Assembly (NCBI RefSeq): GCF_004336635.1
Contig: NZ_SJXH01000031.1
Location: forward strand, 1 to 40,518
Source: Acinetobacter sp. ANC 4862
GTDB lineage: Bacteria > Pseudomonadota > Gammaproteobacteria > Pseudomonadales > Moraxellaceae
Direction: 5' to 3'
Length of the DNA stretch: 40,518 nucleotides
The first letter of the stretch is position 1. The number at the start of each line of letters is the position of its first letter. Position numbers and translations under genes: made by a program. Under the pieces are notes generated by a model that saw only the letters and a list, made by a program, of their open reading frames with translations, did not search any database and was not told the DNA's origin. This document shows, one piece after another, positions 25,629 through 34,914 of the stretch.

Positions 25629-26333
25629 TTACCGATATTCATCAATTAAGGCATAAATTTGTCTTAAATTGGCATGACTGATTTTTGTTTTTTCACCTTT
25701 TAACAGCTGAATTAATTGTTCTAAAGTTTGTAGTAAAATAGAGGTTTGATGAGGTCCATGCAGCAACAAATAATCGATAATTTGTTGATCAATGTGAATT
25801 CCGCGACGTGTTAGGACTGATGTTACTAGCGCATAGCGATCTGCATATAAACTCCCTGTCGGTACTTTAACGCTCACCGCTTGAGTCAAACGTGACTGCA
25901 AATCCGGAAGTTCAAGTTTCAATTCAATGGGCGCAACACGAGAAGAGAAAACTAACTGCCCTCCACCTTCATTATTATAATTAATTAAATGGAATACTGC
26001 TTTTTGCCAATGCGGAACACCACTAATGGCTTCAATATCATCCAATGCCACAAGGTCATATTGATCTAATGAAGTAATTGCTTCAGTTGGCGCATCAAGC
26101 AATTCCAGTAATGAGACTTGAATGGCAGACTTACCTACCTCTAAATAAGAATCGCAAATGGCAGAAAGCAAGTGGCTCTTACCTGAACCCGCACCACCAT
26201 ACACATAAAAACGGTTTATTAAACCGGCGTGAAGCTGTCGAACTGCATCAATAACATGCCCCCAACTCGGACCCGAAAAATCACTAATTCGGGCATCCAG
26301 TTGAGGTTCTATATCTAGTTGCAGTTGACGCAT
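25629..26333 (-). CDS. hda: DnaA regulatory inactivator Hda
   Basis: AAA+ protein that, with the DNA-bound sliding clamp, stimulates ATP hydrolysis on DnaA and stops re-initiation. The N-terminus MRQLQLDIEPQ carries the clamp-binding motif (QLQLDI). Walker A is GGAGSGKSH (residues 46-54), the Walker B region is DLVALDDIEAISG, and RLTQAVSVKVPTG carries further AAA+ elements. Length (234 aa) fits Hda; the DNA-binding domain IV of DnaA is missing, which separates it from DnaA itself. It lies 15 nt after the AI-2E-type permease gene on the same strand, so the two are probably co-transcribed. Two DnaA boxes occur 14 kb away in this window but have no obvious link. Confidence 0.93.
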   Translation of the reverse strand: MRQLQLDIEPQLDARISDFSGPSWGHVIDAVRQLHAGLINRFYVYGGAGSGKSHLLSAICDSYLEVGKSAIQVSLLELLDAPTEAITSLDQYDLVALDDIEAISGVPHWQKAVFHLINYNNEGGGQLVFSSRVAPIELKLELPDLQSRLTQAVSVKVPTGSLYADRYALVTSVLTRRGIHIDQQIIDYLLLHGPHQTSILLQTLEQLIQLLKGEKTKISHANLRQIYALIDEYR

Positions 26334-26348
26334 ATATGTGTTTTGACC

Positions 26349-27569
26349 TCAAGGTTCTTTATTGTCTATCACTTCAATCTTACTCGATTTTTCAGCATCT
26401 TGCAGACCTTTTGATTCTTGATTTTTCAATTCAATATCGACATCTAGCTGATCCGTTTCAATCGAAATTGATCCTGCTCCAGTATCCTGTATTATCACGG
26501 AAGAGTGCCCATATATACGGCTCTTCTCATAGCAGTCGCGTGCATGGCGTAACAGTACGACAATAATCGCTGCAACCGGTAAAGCAATCAACATTCCCAA
26601 GAAACCAGCAAGCTGCGCACCTGCCAATACTGCAAAGACCACTGCCACAGGAGATAAACCAATTTTATCACCGAGTAAGAAAGGTTGCAGAACATAACCT
26701 TCAATGGCCTGGCCAATCATGAAGACAACGCCTACCAAGACCAGTTGCATCCAATCAATACCAAACTGGAATAGTGTTGCAATGACAGCAGCTATAATCC
26801 CAACAGCAAATCCTAGATAAGGAATAATACTCGCCAGTCCCGCAACCATTCCAATAATCAGTCCTACTTCAAGACCAATGACTTGCAAACCGACTGCGTA
26901 TACCGTACCGAGCAGGAACATCACCAAAAACTGACCTTTAACAAAGGCACCTAATACGCTGTGGCATTCACCTACAATGTGTAAAGTACTTTTCTCATAA
27001 GGACGAGGAATTAAACGGCGGAAACTCTCGAGCATACGATCCCAATCTAACAGGAAATAGAATGCAATAATTGGAATCAGAACCACTGTTCCGCCAATTT
27101 GTATGAAATTCAGACCCGATTGAGCGACTTTTAACAACATTGCCTGAATACTATCAGCACTATAATTGGTCTGAATATATTCCATGACCACAGTCGACAT
27201 TTGCTGCGTATCGATTTCCATCGGATCAACACTAAAAGTTTGCGATACCCAAGGTAAAAAGGTGTAATTTAACCAATGAATTCCTGCTGGAATACTGTCC
27301 CGCGCATACATCAACTGCTGCCAAACGAGGGGTACCAAATACCACATGGCCAAGGTAAGAACCACGCCAATGCCAACAAAGACAATACTAATGGACAACC
27401 AACGTGGCAAACCGATCTTATGAAGTTTATCCACCAACGGGCTAAATAAATAAGCCACCAAAAATGCGGCTATAAAAGGTAATACCACTGGTTTAAGCAG
27501 ATACAAAACCCAAAGGATTAATGCAATTCCTGAGAGTATAAAAATGCGACGTAAGGTACGATCCACCAT
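26349..27569 (-). CDS. AI-2E family transporter (PerM/TqsA-like)
   Basis: 406-residue integral membrane protein of the AI-2E transporter superfamily. Members include PerM, TqsA and Na+/H+ antiporters, so the substrate is not settled by sequence. Hydrophobic helices start at about residue 10 (IFILSGIALILWVLYLL) and 30-45. A periplasmic loop with YSADSIQAMLLKVA follows, then further helices with FYFLLDWDRMLESFRRLIPR (a conserved signature) and LASIIPYLGFAVGIIAAV. The final 60 residues form a charged cytoplasmic tail. A start at ATG 27567-27569 is standard. The gene is divergent from purM with a 134-bp gap and upstream of hda on the same strand. Confidence 0.88.
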   Translation of the reverse strand: MVDRTLRRIFILSGIALILWVLYLLKPVVLPFIAAFLVAYLFSPLVDKLHKIGLPRWLSISIVFVGIGVVLTLAMWYLVPLVWQQLMYARDSIPAGIHWLNYTFLPWVSQTFSVDPMEIDTQQMSTVVMEYIQTNYSADSIQAMLLKVAQSGLNFIQIGGTVVLIPIIAFYFLLDWDRMLESFRRLIPRPYEKSTLHIVGECHSVLGAFVKGQFLVMFLLGTVYAVGLQVIGLEVGLIIGMVAGLASIIPYLGFAVGIIAAVIATLFQFGIDWMQLVLVGVVFMIGQAIEGYVLQPFLLGDKIGLSPVAVVFAVLAGAQLAGFLGMLIALPVAAIIVVLLRHARDCYEKSRIYGHSSVIIQDTGAGSISIETDQLDVDIELKNQESKGLQDAEKSSKIEVIDNKEP

Positions 27570-27671
27570 GCAAATTCGCCTTTTTTCGGTTTATTCGTTA
27601 TAGAAAGTAAAATATTTGAATAAAGATAGCATTTTAGCGCATAAATAACATAAGAGTTTCGTATATTCGGG

Positions 27672-27677
27672 TATAAT
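27672..27677 (+). promoter_or_regulatory. Candidate -10 box of the purM-purN promoter
   Basis: A perfect TATAAT lies 27 bp before the purM start and is followed by a GC-rich stretch. No good -35 hexamer is seen at 17 bp spacing (CATAAG). This is the clearest -10 candidate in the gap between the divergent permease and purM genes. Confidence 0.4.
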
Positions 27678-27703
27678 CGCGGCGCGAATGCGGAGACTTC
27701 ATT

Positions 27704-28771
27704 ATGAGCAACTCAACTTCCCCAAACACTGGTTTAAGCTATAAAGATGCGGGTGTCGACATTGAAGCGGGCGACGCACTTGTCGATCGAATCAAATCTG
27801 TCGCTAAGCGTACCTCACGTCCTGAAGTCATGGGCGGATTAGGCGGCTTCGGCGCTCTTTGTAAAATCCCTAAAGGTTATGAAGAACCTGTTCTCGTATC
27901 TGGCACAGATGGTGTTGGTACAAAATTACGTTTAGCACTCAATTTGAACCGTCATGACACGATTGGTCAGGACTTGGTTGCAATGTGTGTAAACGATCTT
28001 CTTGTATGTGGTGCTGAACCATTATTCTTCCTCGACTACTATGCAACTGGTCACTTAAATGTGGATGTCGCTGCAAATGTCGTGACTGGTATTGGTGCAG
28101 GTTGTGAGCTTGCAGGCTGTGCATTGGTTGGCGGTGAAACTGCTGAAATGCCAGGCATGTATGAAGGTGAAGATTACGACCTTGCAGGTTTCTGCGTGGG
28201 TGTAGTTGAGCAAAGCAAAATTATTGATGGTACCAAAGTTAAAGCTGGTGACGTATTGATTGGTGTGGCTTCTTCAGGTGCTCATTCAAATGGTTACTCT
28301 TTACTTCGTAAAATTTTAGACGTGAAAAACGTTGATTTAACACAAATCGTGGATGGTCGCCCACTTGCCGACGTGGCAATGGAACCTACACGCATTTACG
28401 TAAAACCATTGCTTGAACTTTGCAAACAAGTTGATGTTCACGCTATGGCACACATCACAGGTGGTGGTTTACCTGGTAACTTACCTCGCGTACTTCCAAA
28501 CGGTGCTCAAGCTGTCGTGAATGAAGCATCTTGGGAATGGCCAGAATTGTTCAAACTTCTTCAACGTGAAGGCGGTGTTGAACAACATGAAATGTATCGT
28601 ACATTTAACTGTGGCGTAGGCATGGTGATTGTTGTTGATGCGAGTGAAGCTGACAAAACTGTTGAATTGCTCACAAGTCTTGGCGAAAAAGCATGGACGA
28701 TGGGTCATATCCAAGACAATGCTGAATCTGTTGCCGGTGCTGATGAAAAAATTCGCGTAATTTTTGCATAA
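27704..28771 (+). CDS. purM: Phosphoribosylformylglycinamidine cyclo-ligase (AIR synthetase)
   Basis: Closes the imidazole ring: FGAM + ATP to AIR in purine synthesis, the step right after PurL. The 355-residue product carries [20 protein letters not shown] at the N-terminus. [16 protein letters not shown] and [20 protein letters not shown], the ATP/Mg loops of the PurM/PurL superfamily, follow. [18 protein letters not shown] and [16 protein letters not shown] are also standard. GGAG stands about 10 nt before the ATG. purN starts 10 nt after the stop, so the two form an operon, the usual order in gammaproteobacteria. Confidence 0.97.
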   Translation: MSNSTSPNTGLSYKDAGVDIEAGDALVDRIKSVAKRTSRPEVMGGLGGFGALCKIPKGYEEPVLVSGTDGVGTKLRLALNLNRHDTIGQDLVAMCVNDLLVCGAEPLFFLDYYATGHLNVDVAANVVTGIGAGCELAGCALVGGETAEMPGMYEGEDYDLAGFCVGVVEQSKIIDGTKVKAGDVLIGVASSGAHSNGYSLLRKILDVKNVDLTQIVDGRPLADVAMEPTRIYVKPLLELCKQVDVHAMAHITGGGLPGNLPRVLPNGAQAVVNEASWEWPELFKLLQREGGVEQHEMYRTFNCGVGMVIVVDASEADKTVELLTSLGEKAWTMGHIQDNAESVAGADEKIRVIFA

Positions 28772-28781
28772 AGAACTGCAC

Positions 28782-29411
28782 ATGATCAAAATTGCTGTCC
28801 TCGTTTCAGGCAGTGGAAGTAACTTGCAAGCCCTGATTGATGCCAATCTGTCAGGTCAAATTGTTGGGGTAATTTCCAATAAGCCTGAAGCTTATGCTTT
28901 AGAACGTGCTAAAAAAGCAGGAATTCAAACTGCCGTTATTGAACATAAACAATATCCGAACCGCGAAGCTTTTGATGATGTGATGCATCGACAATTGCTA
29001 GATTGGGATGTTGATTTGGTTGTTCTTGCAGGCTTTATGCGCATCTTGAGTGCCAAGTTTGTCAAAGCATGGGAAGGGAAAATGCTCAACATCCACCCTT
29101 CTCTCTTGCCAAATTACAAAGGCATGCATACTCATCAACGTGTACTTAATACGGGTGATGTTTTGCATGGCTGCACAGTCCACTATGTGACTGCCGAGCT
29201 GGATGCCGGTCAGGCATTAGCTCAAGGTGTACTAAAAGTAAATTTGGATGATGATGTAAGTTCTTTAGCGAATCGCATTCATGTACTTGAACATGTCATT
29301 TACCCGCAAGTGGTGGAATGGATCTGTACAGGAACAGTTCAATATACTGAACAAGGTGTATTGTATCGTGGTCAAGCGATGCAGGAACCGGTTCAATTCT
29401 GTAAGCTTTAA
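28782..29411 (+). CDS. purN: Phosphoribosylglycinamide formyltransferase
   Basis: Transfers a formyl group from 10-formyl-THF to GAR in purine biosynthesis. The frame opens at a TTG inside the end of purM (28764), but the ATG at 28782 gives the normal N-terminus MIKIAVLVSGSGSNLQALID. Catalytic residues are visible: Asn103 and His105 in MLNIHPSLLPNYKG and Asp141 in TAELDAGQAL. They match the spacing of E. coli Asn106, His108 and Asp144. Length is 209 aa. A perfect palindromic terminator follows. It completes the purMN operon. Confidence 0.96.
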   Translation: MIKIAVLVSGSGSNLQALIDANLSGQIVGVISNKPEAYALERAKKAGIQTAVIEHKQYPNREAFDDVMHRQLLDWDVDLVVLAGFMRILSAKFVKAWEGKMLNIHPSLLPNYKGMHTHQRVLNTGDVLHGCTVHYVTAELDAGQALAQGVLKVNLDDDVSSLANRIHVLEHVIYPQVVEWICTGTVQYTEQGVLYRGQAMQEPVQFCKL

Positions 29412-29427
29412 GCCGAATTTTATGCAA

Positions 29428-29457
29428 TAAAAAACGCATCCTAGGATGCGTTTTTTA
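29428..29457 (+). terminator. Rho-independent terminator after purN
   Basis: A-run, ACGCATCC / GGATGCGT palindrome with a CTAG centre, T-run of six; 17 nt past the stop. It is symmetrical, so it could also act on transcripts from the convergent hydrolase operon ending at 29493. Confidence 0.9.
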
Positions 29458-29492
29458 TTGCTTGGTTTTCTATTCATCAACTGCCTCAGAAA

Positions 29493-30296
29493 TTAAGCTG
29501 ACTGCTGTTGAATCAATTGCTTAATTAACTCTACAGTTTCGAGCGGTTTTTCAAGTGGAAACATATGACTTCCTGGAACAACCGTATAAGGAATACCAAA
29601 CTTCTTTTTCGCTATTTGCGGAAAGCCGCGCTCAATAAATGGCCCTTTTTCAGCCATCACCAGCTGGACAGGCACTTGAGGTTTCGGCTGCGGCAGCCAC
29701 CATAAGGATGGATTGGTTCTAAAGATATTTACCTCATCCATTTTGGAAATGGTCAGCTCCACACCGCCTCGCACCTTGTCTTCCGTTAAAGCATGATCGA
29801 TATAGGCTTGGAAACATGTTTCATCAAAATGTTGATAAAAGCCTTTAGGACGAAGCAATTCAGCTGCCTGTTCACGACTTTCCCAATGATCTCTGCGACG
29901 TAAGGATAAAGATGCCGGCGACATCTTATCTACGGCTTTCAGCTTTAAGGTTTTGGCCACGTGCAAAGCAAATGCATCTTTGCCCATAATTAAGGGCGGA
30001 TCAATCATAATCACCTGCTCAAACAGTTCAGGACGTTTTAACGCCGCCTGAAAGGTCAGTACAGAACCCAATGAATGCCCGAGTCCAATCACTGGACGAC
30101 CTTTGGCTTGACGTACAATACTATCAATAACTTGATTGGTCAGGCTTTCCCAATGGTTATCAATGGGGTAGCGTTTATCTGGTCCAAGCAATGGTACATA
30201 AATAATGTCGTATTCATCTTTCAGCAAATCAAAGAGCTTTTGATAGACTTTTGATGGCACGCCATTGGCGTGCGCAAAATGGATCAATGGCTTCAT
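29493..30296 (-). CDS. Alpha/beta hydrolase
   Basis: Cytoplasmic serine hydrolase of the alpha/beta fold, substrate unknown. The 267-residue chain has an oxyanion-side segment (HFAHANGVPSKVY, residues 6-18). The nucleophile elbow is GLGHSLGSV (Ser75). The acid is in the strand after it or later (candidates around IDPP), and the likely catalytic His is in PGSHMFPLEKP (near residue 246). No signal peptide is seen. Its start overlaps the stop of the SppA-type gene by 4 nt (30293-30296), so it is the second gene of that operon; a role in degrading lipid or peptide products of the membrane is possible but only inferred. Confidence 0.88.
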   Translation of the reverse strand: MKPLIHFAHANGVPSKVYQKLFDLLKDEYDIIYVPLLGPDKRYPIDNHWESLTNQVIDSIVRQAKGRPVIGLGHSLGSVLTFQAALKRPELFEQVIMIDPPLIMGKDAFALHVAKTLKLKAVDKMSPASLSLRRRDHWESREQAAELLRPKGFYQHFDETCFQAYIDHALTEDKVRGGVELTISKMDEVNIFRTNPSLWWLPQPKPQVPVQLVMAEKGPFIERGFPQIAKKKFGIPYTVVPGSHMFPLEKPLETVELIKQLIQQQSA

Positions 30297-31318
30297 TGTA
30301 ATTTGGTCGTTTGTTCAGATTGCACTTGTTGTGAAAGTGAAGTCGCAAAACCTTGACCGATAGCGCTTCCGATACGTCCAAGTACTGAATCGAAAGGATT
30401 ATATTCAATGGTGTAATTCACTGCTTTTTCCACTTTTAATTCGCGCTTCAGCGTATTTAAGCTGCCAGTACGATCTGCAATACCCAATTTCACTGCTTGA
30501 TCGCCTGTCCAGAATAAACCAGAGAATATTGCTGGATCTTGAGATTTCAGCTTCTTACCACGCCCCTGTTTTACTGCATTGATAAAATGTTCATGCACAT
30601 TATCAAGTACACCTTGTACATGTGCTTTTTGTGCAGCATCAACCGGCTGAGTCATGGAAAGCAATGCTTTGTTTTCACCTGAAGTCATGGTGCGGTCTTC
30701 AACACCCAACTTTTTCATCAAGCCATTCACACCATAGTTCGGCATAATTACCCCAATAGACCCGACTAGGCTGGATGGATTAACAATAATTTCATCTGCA
30801 GCAGAAGCGATGTAATATGCACCTGAAGCACCCGTATCACCAATCACTGCATACAGTTTTTTACCAGTATGGGCTTTTTTCAAATATTGGATTTCTTGCC
30901 AGATTTCATCCGACTGAACCGGTGAACCCCCTGGTGAGTTAATATTTAACACCACTGCTTTACTTTGTTTACTTTCAAAGGCTTTCTTTAATGCTTTGAC
31001 TGTATCAGTACTATTGACACTTTGCTTGTCTGCAGCAATGGTGCCGATAATATCCACTACCGCAATATGTGAACTGGTCGTTGCCGTTGGATCGGTGGAT
31101 GAGGTACTGCAACTTTTCCCCAATACCACTAAAACAAACAGGATATAAGCGAAAGTGAGAAATTTAAAAAAGATGCTCCAACGGCGGGCACGGCGTTGTT
31201 CTTCTACAGAAGCTAAAACGGCTTTTTCTAAAATATGCCATTCTTTGCCAGTGATGTTTTGTGAATTATGTTGTGTATTCTGAATTTCATTTTCTGGTTT
31301 TGGTGGCCAATCGGACAT
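30293..31318 (-). CDS. sppA: Signal peptide peptidase SppA (S49 family)
   Basis: Membrane-bound serine protease that removes leftover signal peptides. This is the short, single-domain form (341 aa). The cytoplasmic N-terminus is followed by one membrane helix at about 47-68 (WSIFFKFLTFAYILFVLVVL). The conserved NINSPGGSPVQSDEIW (about 126-140) follows. The catalytic dyad is Ser165 in GDTGASGAYYIASAADEIIV and Lys217 in SGENKALLS; the 52-residue gap equals that in Bacillus SppA (Ser147/Lys199). GSIGVIMPNYG is also typical. Divergent from the acyltransferase gene with a 130-bp gap; upstream of and overlapping the hydrolase gene. Confidence 0.92.
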   Translation of the reverse strand: MSDWPPKPENEIQNTQHNSQNITGKEWHILEKAVLASVEEQRRARRWSIFFKFLTFAYILFVLVVLGKSCSTSSTDPTATTSSHIAVVDIIGTIAADKQSVNSTDTVKALKKAFESKQSKAVVLNINSPGGSPVQSDEIWQEIQYLKKAHTGKKLYAVIGDTGASGAYYIASAADEIIVNPSSLVGSIGVIMPNYGVNGLMKKLGVEDRTMTSGENKALLSMTQPVDAAQKAHVQGVLDNVHEHFINAVKQGRGKKLKSQDPAIFSGLFWTGDQAVKLGIADRTGSLNTLKRELKVEKAVNYTIEYNPFDSVLGRIGSAIGQGFATSLSQQVQSEQTTKLQ

Positions 31319-31448
31319 ACAAAATAATCCAAGGATGAGTTAAATTGAACTCATTATATACACTGCATCAGAGAAATCTGCCTAAACAAGCTATTTTCGC
31401 CTATAATATTTGCACTTTTTGACTCTTTACATACATTGACGATAAGCA

Positions 31449-32405
31449 ATGACCCACAATACTCCAACGGATAGTACATACCGCTTACTGAAATTTGTAA
31501 GCCGGCAACCGATTCAAATTTCTAGATTTATCGCTCGAATGTTAGCTGGGCTCGTCAATTTTTTAAAAATGTCAAAAACCTCAGATACGATTCGCCTTAA
31601 TCTTCAAATTGCTTTGCCAGAATTAACGGCTGAACAACATGAGCAGATTATTCCAAAGGCAATTCATAATGAGCTGACTTCATATTTCGAATTTTTTAGC
31701 ATTTGGGGTGCTGATAACAATAAGAATATTGCACGTATTCATTCCATTAGCGGTGAACACCTGCTTCAAGATGCACTCAAAGCACCTGAAGGTTTGGTAC
31801 TGATTATCCCGCATTTTGGCACATGGGAAATCATGAATGCCTACTTGGCTCAATTCACACAAATGACCATTCTGTATAAACCGGTCAAAAATGAATCTGC
31901 TGATCAGTTTGTACGTGCAGCCCGAAGTCGTGAACAAGCTCATTTGGTGCCTACCGATGAATCCGGGGTAAGACAAATTTTTAAAGCGCTAAAACAAGGT
32001 GGTACCACGGTGATTTTGCCAGACCATACCCCGAATGTGGGTGGAGAAATGATTCCTTATTTTGGGATTCCTCTAGCCACCAGTAATTTGAGCGCCAAAC
32101 TGATTCAAAAAACCAAAGCCAAAACTTTATTTTTATATGCGCTGCGTAATGATAATCATGGTTTTGATATGCACATCGAGCCTATCGATGACCGTATTTA
32201 CCAAGGTAACGCCAATGATGGTACCGCTGTTATTTTCGAAGCCATCGAAAATTTAATTCGCCGTTATCCAGAACATTATCACTGGAGTTATAAGCGCTTT
32301 AAAGCCAATCCAGAGCTGGATCATGTTTATCATTTAAATACAGATGAAGCACTCAAATTGGTTGCAGAAGTTCGAGCGAAAGCAACTCAGGCTGAAATAG
32401 CTTAG
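31449..32405 (+). CDS. LpxL/HtrB-family lysophospholipid or lipid A acyltransferase
   Basis: Inner-membrane acyltransferase of the LpxL/LpxM superfamily, which adds secondary acyl chains to lipid A or related acceptors. The catalytic HX4E motif is HFGTWE (His122 and Glu127), preceded by GLVLIIP. LYKPVKN, SGVRQIFKALKQGGTTVILP with DHTP, and IPYFGIPLATS belong to the same fold. Acceptor and chain length cannot be read off, and the window gives no other lipid A genes, so no symbol is given. The length of 318 aa fits. Its TAG stop shares bases with the comEC stop on the other strand. Confidence 0.85.
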   Translation: MTHNTPTDSTYRLLKFVSRQPIQISRFIARMLAGLVNFLKMSKTSDTIRLNLQIALPELTAEQHEQIIPKAIHNELTSYFEFFSIWGADNNKNIARIHSISGEHLLQDALKAPEGLVLIIPHFGTWEIMNAYLAQFTQMTILYKPVKNESADQFVRAARSREQAHLVPTDESGVRQIFKALKQGGTTVILPDHTPNVGGEMIPYFGIPLATSNLSAKLIQKTKAKTLFLYALRNDNHGFDMHIEPIDDRIYQGNANDGTAVIFEAIENLIRRYPEHYHWSYKRFKANPELDHVYHLNTDEALKLVAEVRAKATQAEIA

Positions 32406-34828
32406 GGCTTTAACCATTGTTTTGAATCACGTTCAAACTCAATAGCCATGATGCTTTTGTGTTTGAAAAAACGAATACTCCCATGTTCTATCGTGGTAAG
32501 GAGCGGAATTTTTAACTCTTTCAAGCGGGATTCAACAACCACGCTTGGGTGCCCATAGCGGTTATTAAAGCCTGCTGACGCCACCGCCATTTTTGGATTC
32601 AATTGCTTTAAAAAATGATAGGCAGAGCTATGTCGACTGCCATGATGTCCCAAAACCAAAACATCGACTTTTAAATCAGGATAATCCTGTAGAATCTGAT
32701 ATTCAGTTGACCAACCGGCATCTCCCATCAATAAAAAATTTTGATAAGGTTGGGCATTTTTTACCTGTAAATAAACCACACAGGACATTTCATTTTTTTC
32801 ATCTTTAGCATTTCCCAACTGCTCTGCTTTGGGTGACAAAATGGTAAGAGCAACTTGATCGCTCCAATGCCACTTTTGACCTTGACGACAATAATCAAAC
32901 TGGCTGGAATCAGTGACCTCAACCTGTTCATTTGAATATATATTTTTAATGGGTAAAGCATGTTTAATCGACTCATAAGCCCCTTTATGATCCTGATCTA
33001 GATGGGTCAAAATCAGTTGGTTCAACTCGCCCACACCATTCACCGATAAAAAGGGCAAAATGATTTGCTTGCCTACGCTAAATTTAGCTTCATCATAATT
33101 TCCACCCGTATCAATCATCAGTGTCTGTTCTTGATCACGGATAAAAATCGCTTGTCCCTGCCCGACATCCAATACTGTCAACTCAAACTCATTTTGACTC
33201 GAATCAATCATTATTAAAGGCACAAAGCATAATACTGACCAGGTTTTGGGTACTACACCACGCGGTAAAAACAGAATCATTAACCCTAGGCATAAACTCA
33301 GCAACACCCAAATGTTCATCGCCATCGGTTGTAATGCAGGTGAAAAAAGATGTTCTAAACCCTGCATCAAAATAAGCAAAGCTGAAATACCCTCATCATT
33401 GATTTGGAAAATCAGACTTCCCAAAGGCTCAAAAATGAAATAGCACAATGCCGCGATCACATCTAAGGGAACAATCACGATACCAATCCATGGAATGGCG
33501 AATAAATTGCTCAATGGCGTAATCCAGGCCACCTGTTTAAAGAAAACCAGCATCAATGGAAATAAGGCCAGAAAGATTTTCCACTGTGATTCGATTAAAA
33601 TTTTAACTTGGGTTTTAACCGCCTGAACCTTGGTCTTAATTTCTTCAGCGTGACTTTGCTGTTGCACAGTTTGATAAATACGTAACAACACAAAGCATGC
33701 ACCATAGGACAACCAGAACGCAGCCGATAAAATACTAAACGGGTCAAATATCAATAAAATTGAAGCACTAAACAGCAAAATACTTAAAGGTTGAACTTTC
33801 TGTTGGAACAGTACAAATCCACTGATCAATAAGCACGTGAGCAAAGTTCTGAAGGCTGGAATTTCAAACCCCACAAAAGCACAATACAACAGCACGCAAA
33901 TACAAAAAGGCAAAATCAATAGATATTGCTTTGGCCACTTTAAATAAGCTTTTGGACAATAGCGGCAAATCAGTTGATGCAAGCTCCAACATACTAATAA
34001 CGCAAAAATCAGCACATGTGGTCCTGATATTGCCAGCAAATGGCTCATGCCAAAGCGCTGAAATAACTGTTCAGTTTCGGGTTTGAGTAAACTTTTATCT
34101 CCTGTTAACAAAGCCAAAAGTAGCCCTTTATGCTTTACAGGCTGCTGATCAATAAAATTTCGTAGCGCTAGGCGTTGTTGTTCCATCCACAGTTGGATCT
34201 GATTTGAAAAAGAATGCTGTTGCCTTACATATCGACCATACCCCAAAGCAGAAATATCTTGCTCAGACAGCTTTTGTACCGAGATCACTTTAAAGCCCGA
34301 CATAATATTTTGCTGGACATACCATTGCTCTTGATCAAAAACACCTTGCGTTGCATAGCTATGCGCCGGCAGAAGTTTCCCCTGCAAACGATAATATTGA
34401 CCCAATTCAAGTACAGGTTGATGATGAGCATCTATTTCATGTTTTAAAAATGCCTGCCATTGCACAACTTCAGCATGTCGATTCAACACCTGTATTTTTT
34501 GTTGTATCGTTTGATCGCCCAATTGATTGATGTTTTTAACATGAACAACTACTTCAACTGGTTCAGCCTGCTTCTCTCGAAACTGTAAACGGTCATTGAG
34601 TTGATGATAGGCATAACTATAGCCAAGCGTAATGCCCAGGCTGAATCCTATACAGAGCTGTAAAAATTTAAACCACAAAGAGTGAGCTTGTTTTAAAATA
34701 GTGAGCTTTAAAAGCAAAGACAGGAAGAAAAGAGCAATACAAGGCAGCATTAAGGCCTGCAAGATCGGGAAAGTCTTTCCCATACTGGCAATACCGATTA
34801 CCCAGCCTACGCAGATTAATTGAATCAT
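32402..34828 (-). CDS. comEC: DNA internalization-related competence protein ComEC/Rec2
   Basis: Channel for transport of single-stranded DNA across the inner membrane in natural transformation. The 808-residue chain has three N-terminal membrane segments with a DUF4131-like domain. The multi-helix competence domain (residues ~230-540) contains LLALLTGDKSLL and GMSHLLAISGPHVLIFALL. A C-terminal metallo-beta-lactamase-like domain starts LTVLDVGQGQAIFIRDQ, with the metal motif HLDQDH at 609-614 and LGHHGSRHSS later. It is full length with all main motifs, so competence should not be lost for this gene. Its stop is nested against that of the acyltransferase on the other strand (shared 4 bp). Confidence 0.93.
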   Translation of the reverse strand: MIQLICVGWVIGIASMGKTFPILQALMLPCIALFFLSLLLKLTILKQAHSLWFKFLQLCIGFSLGITLGYSYAYHQLNDRLQFREKQAEPVEVVVHVKNINQLGDQTIQQKIQVLNRHAEVVQWQAFLKHEIDAHHQPVLELGQYYRLQGKLLPAHSYATQGVFDQEQWYVQQNIMSGFKVISVQKLSEQDISALGYGRYVRQQHSFSNQIQLWMEQQRLALRNFIDQQPVKHKGLLLALLTGDKSLLKPETEQLFQRFGMSHLLAISGPHVLIFALLVCWSLHQLICRYCPKAYLKWPKQYLLILPFCICVLLYCAFVGFEIPAFRTLLTCLLISGFVLFQQKVQPLSILLFSASILLIFDPFSILSAAFWLSYGACFVLLRIYQTVQQQSHAEEIKTKVQAVKTQVKILIESQWKIFLALFPLMLVFFKQVAWITPLSNLFAIPWIGIVIVPLDVIAALCYFIFEPLGSLIFQINDEGISALLILMQGLEHLFSPALQPMAMNIWVLLSLCLGLMILFLPRGVVPKTWSVLCFVPLIMIDSSQNEFELTVLDVGQGQAIFIRDQEQTLMIDTGGNYDEAKFSVGKQIILPFLSVNGVGELNQLILTHLDQDHKGAYESIKHALPIKNIYSNEQVEVTDSSQFDYCRQGQKWHWSDQVALTILSPKAEQLGNAKDEKNEMSCVVYLQVKNAQPYQNFLLMGDAGWSTEYQILQDYPDLKVDVLVLGHHGSRHSSAYHFLKQLNPKMAVASAGFNNRYGHPSVVVESRLKELKIPLLTTIEHGSIRFFKHKSIMAIEFERDSKQWLKP

Positions 34829-34864
34829 TATTTTTATAAGTTTTTTTTATTTTGCGCAATATTA

Positions 34865-34884
34865 AAGCCCACCGGAGTGAGCTT
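34865..34884 (-). terminator. Possible terminator after lolD
   Basis: On the minus strand AAGCTCAC-TCCG-GTGGGCTT forms an 8-bp stem with one G-T pair, 30 nt past the lolD stop. The T-run that follows is poor (TAATATTG), so it may be weak or only a stabilising hairpin. It sits between lolD and comEC. Confidence 0.45.
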
Positions 34885-34914
34885 CAATCAATTTTTTAAT
34901 TTGTCGATCAGTGT

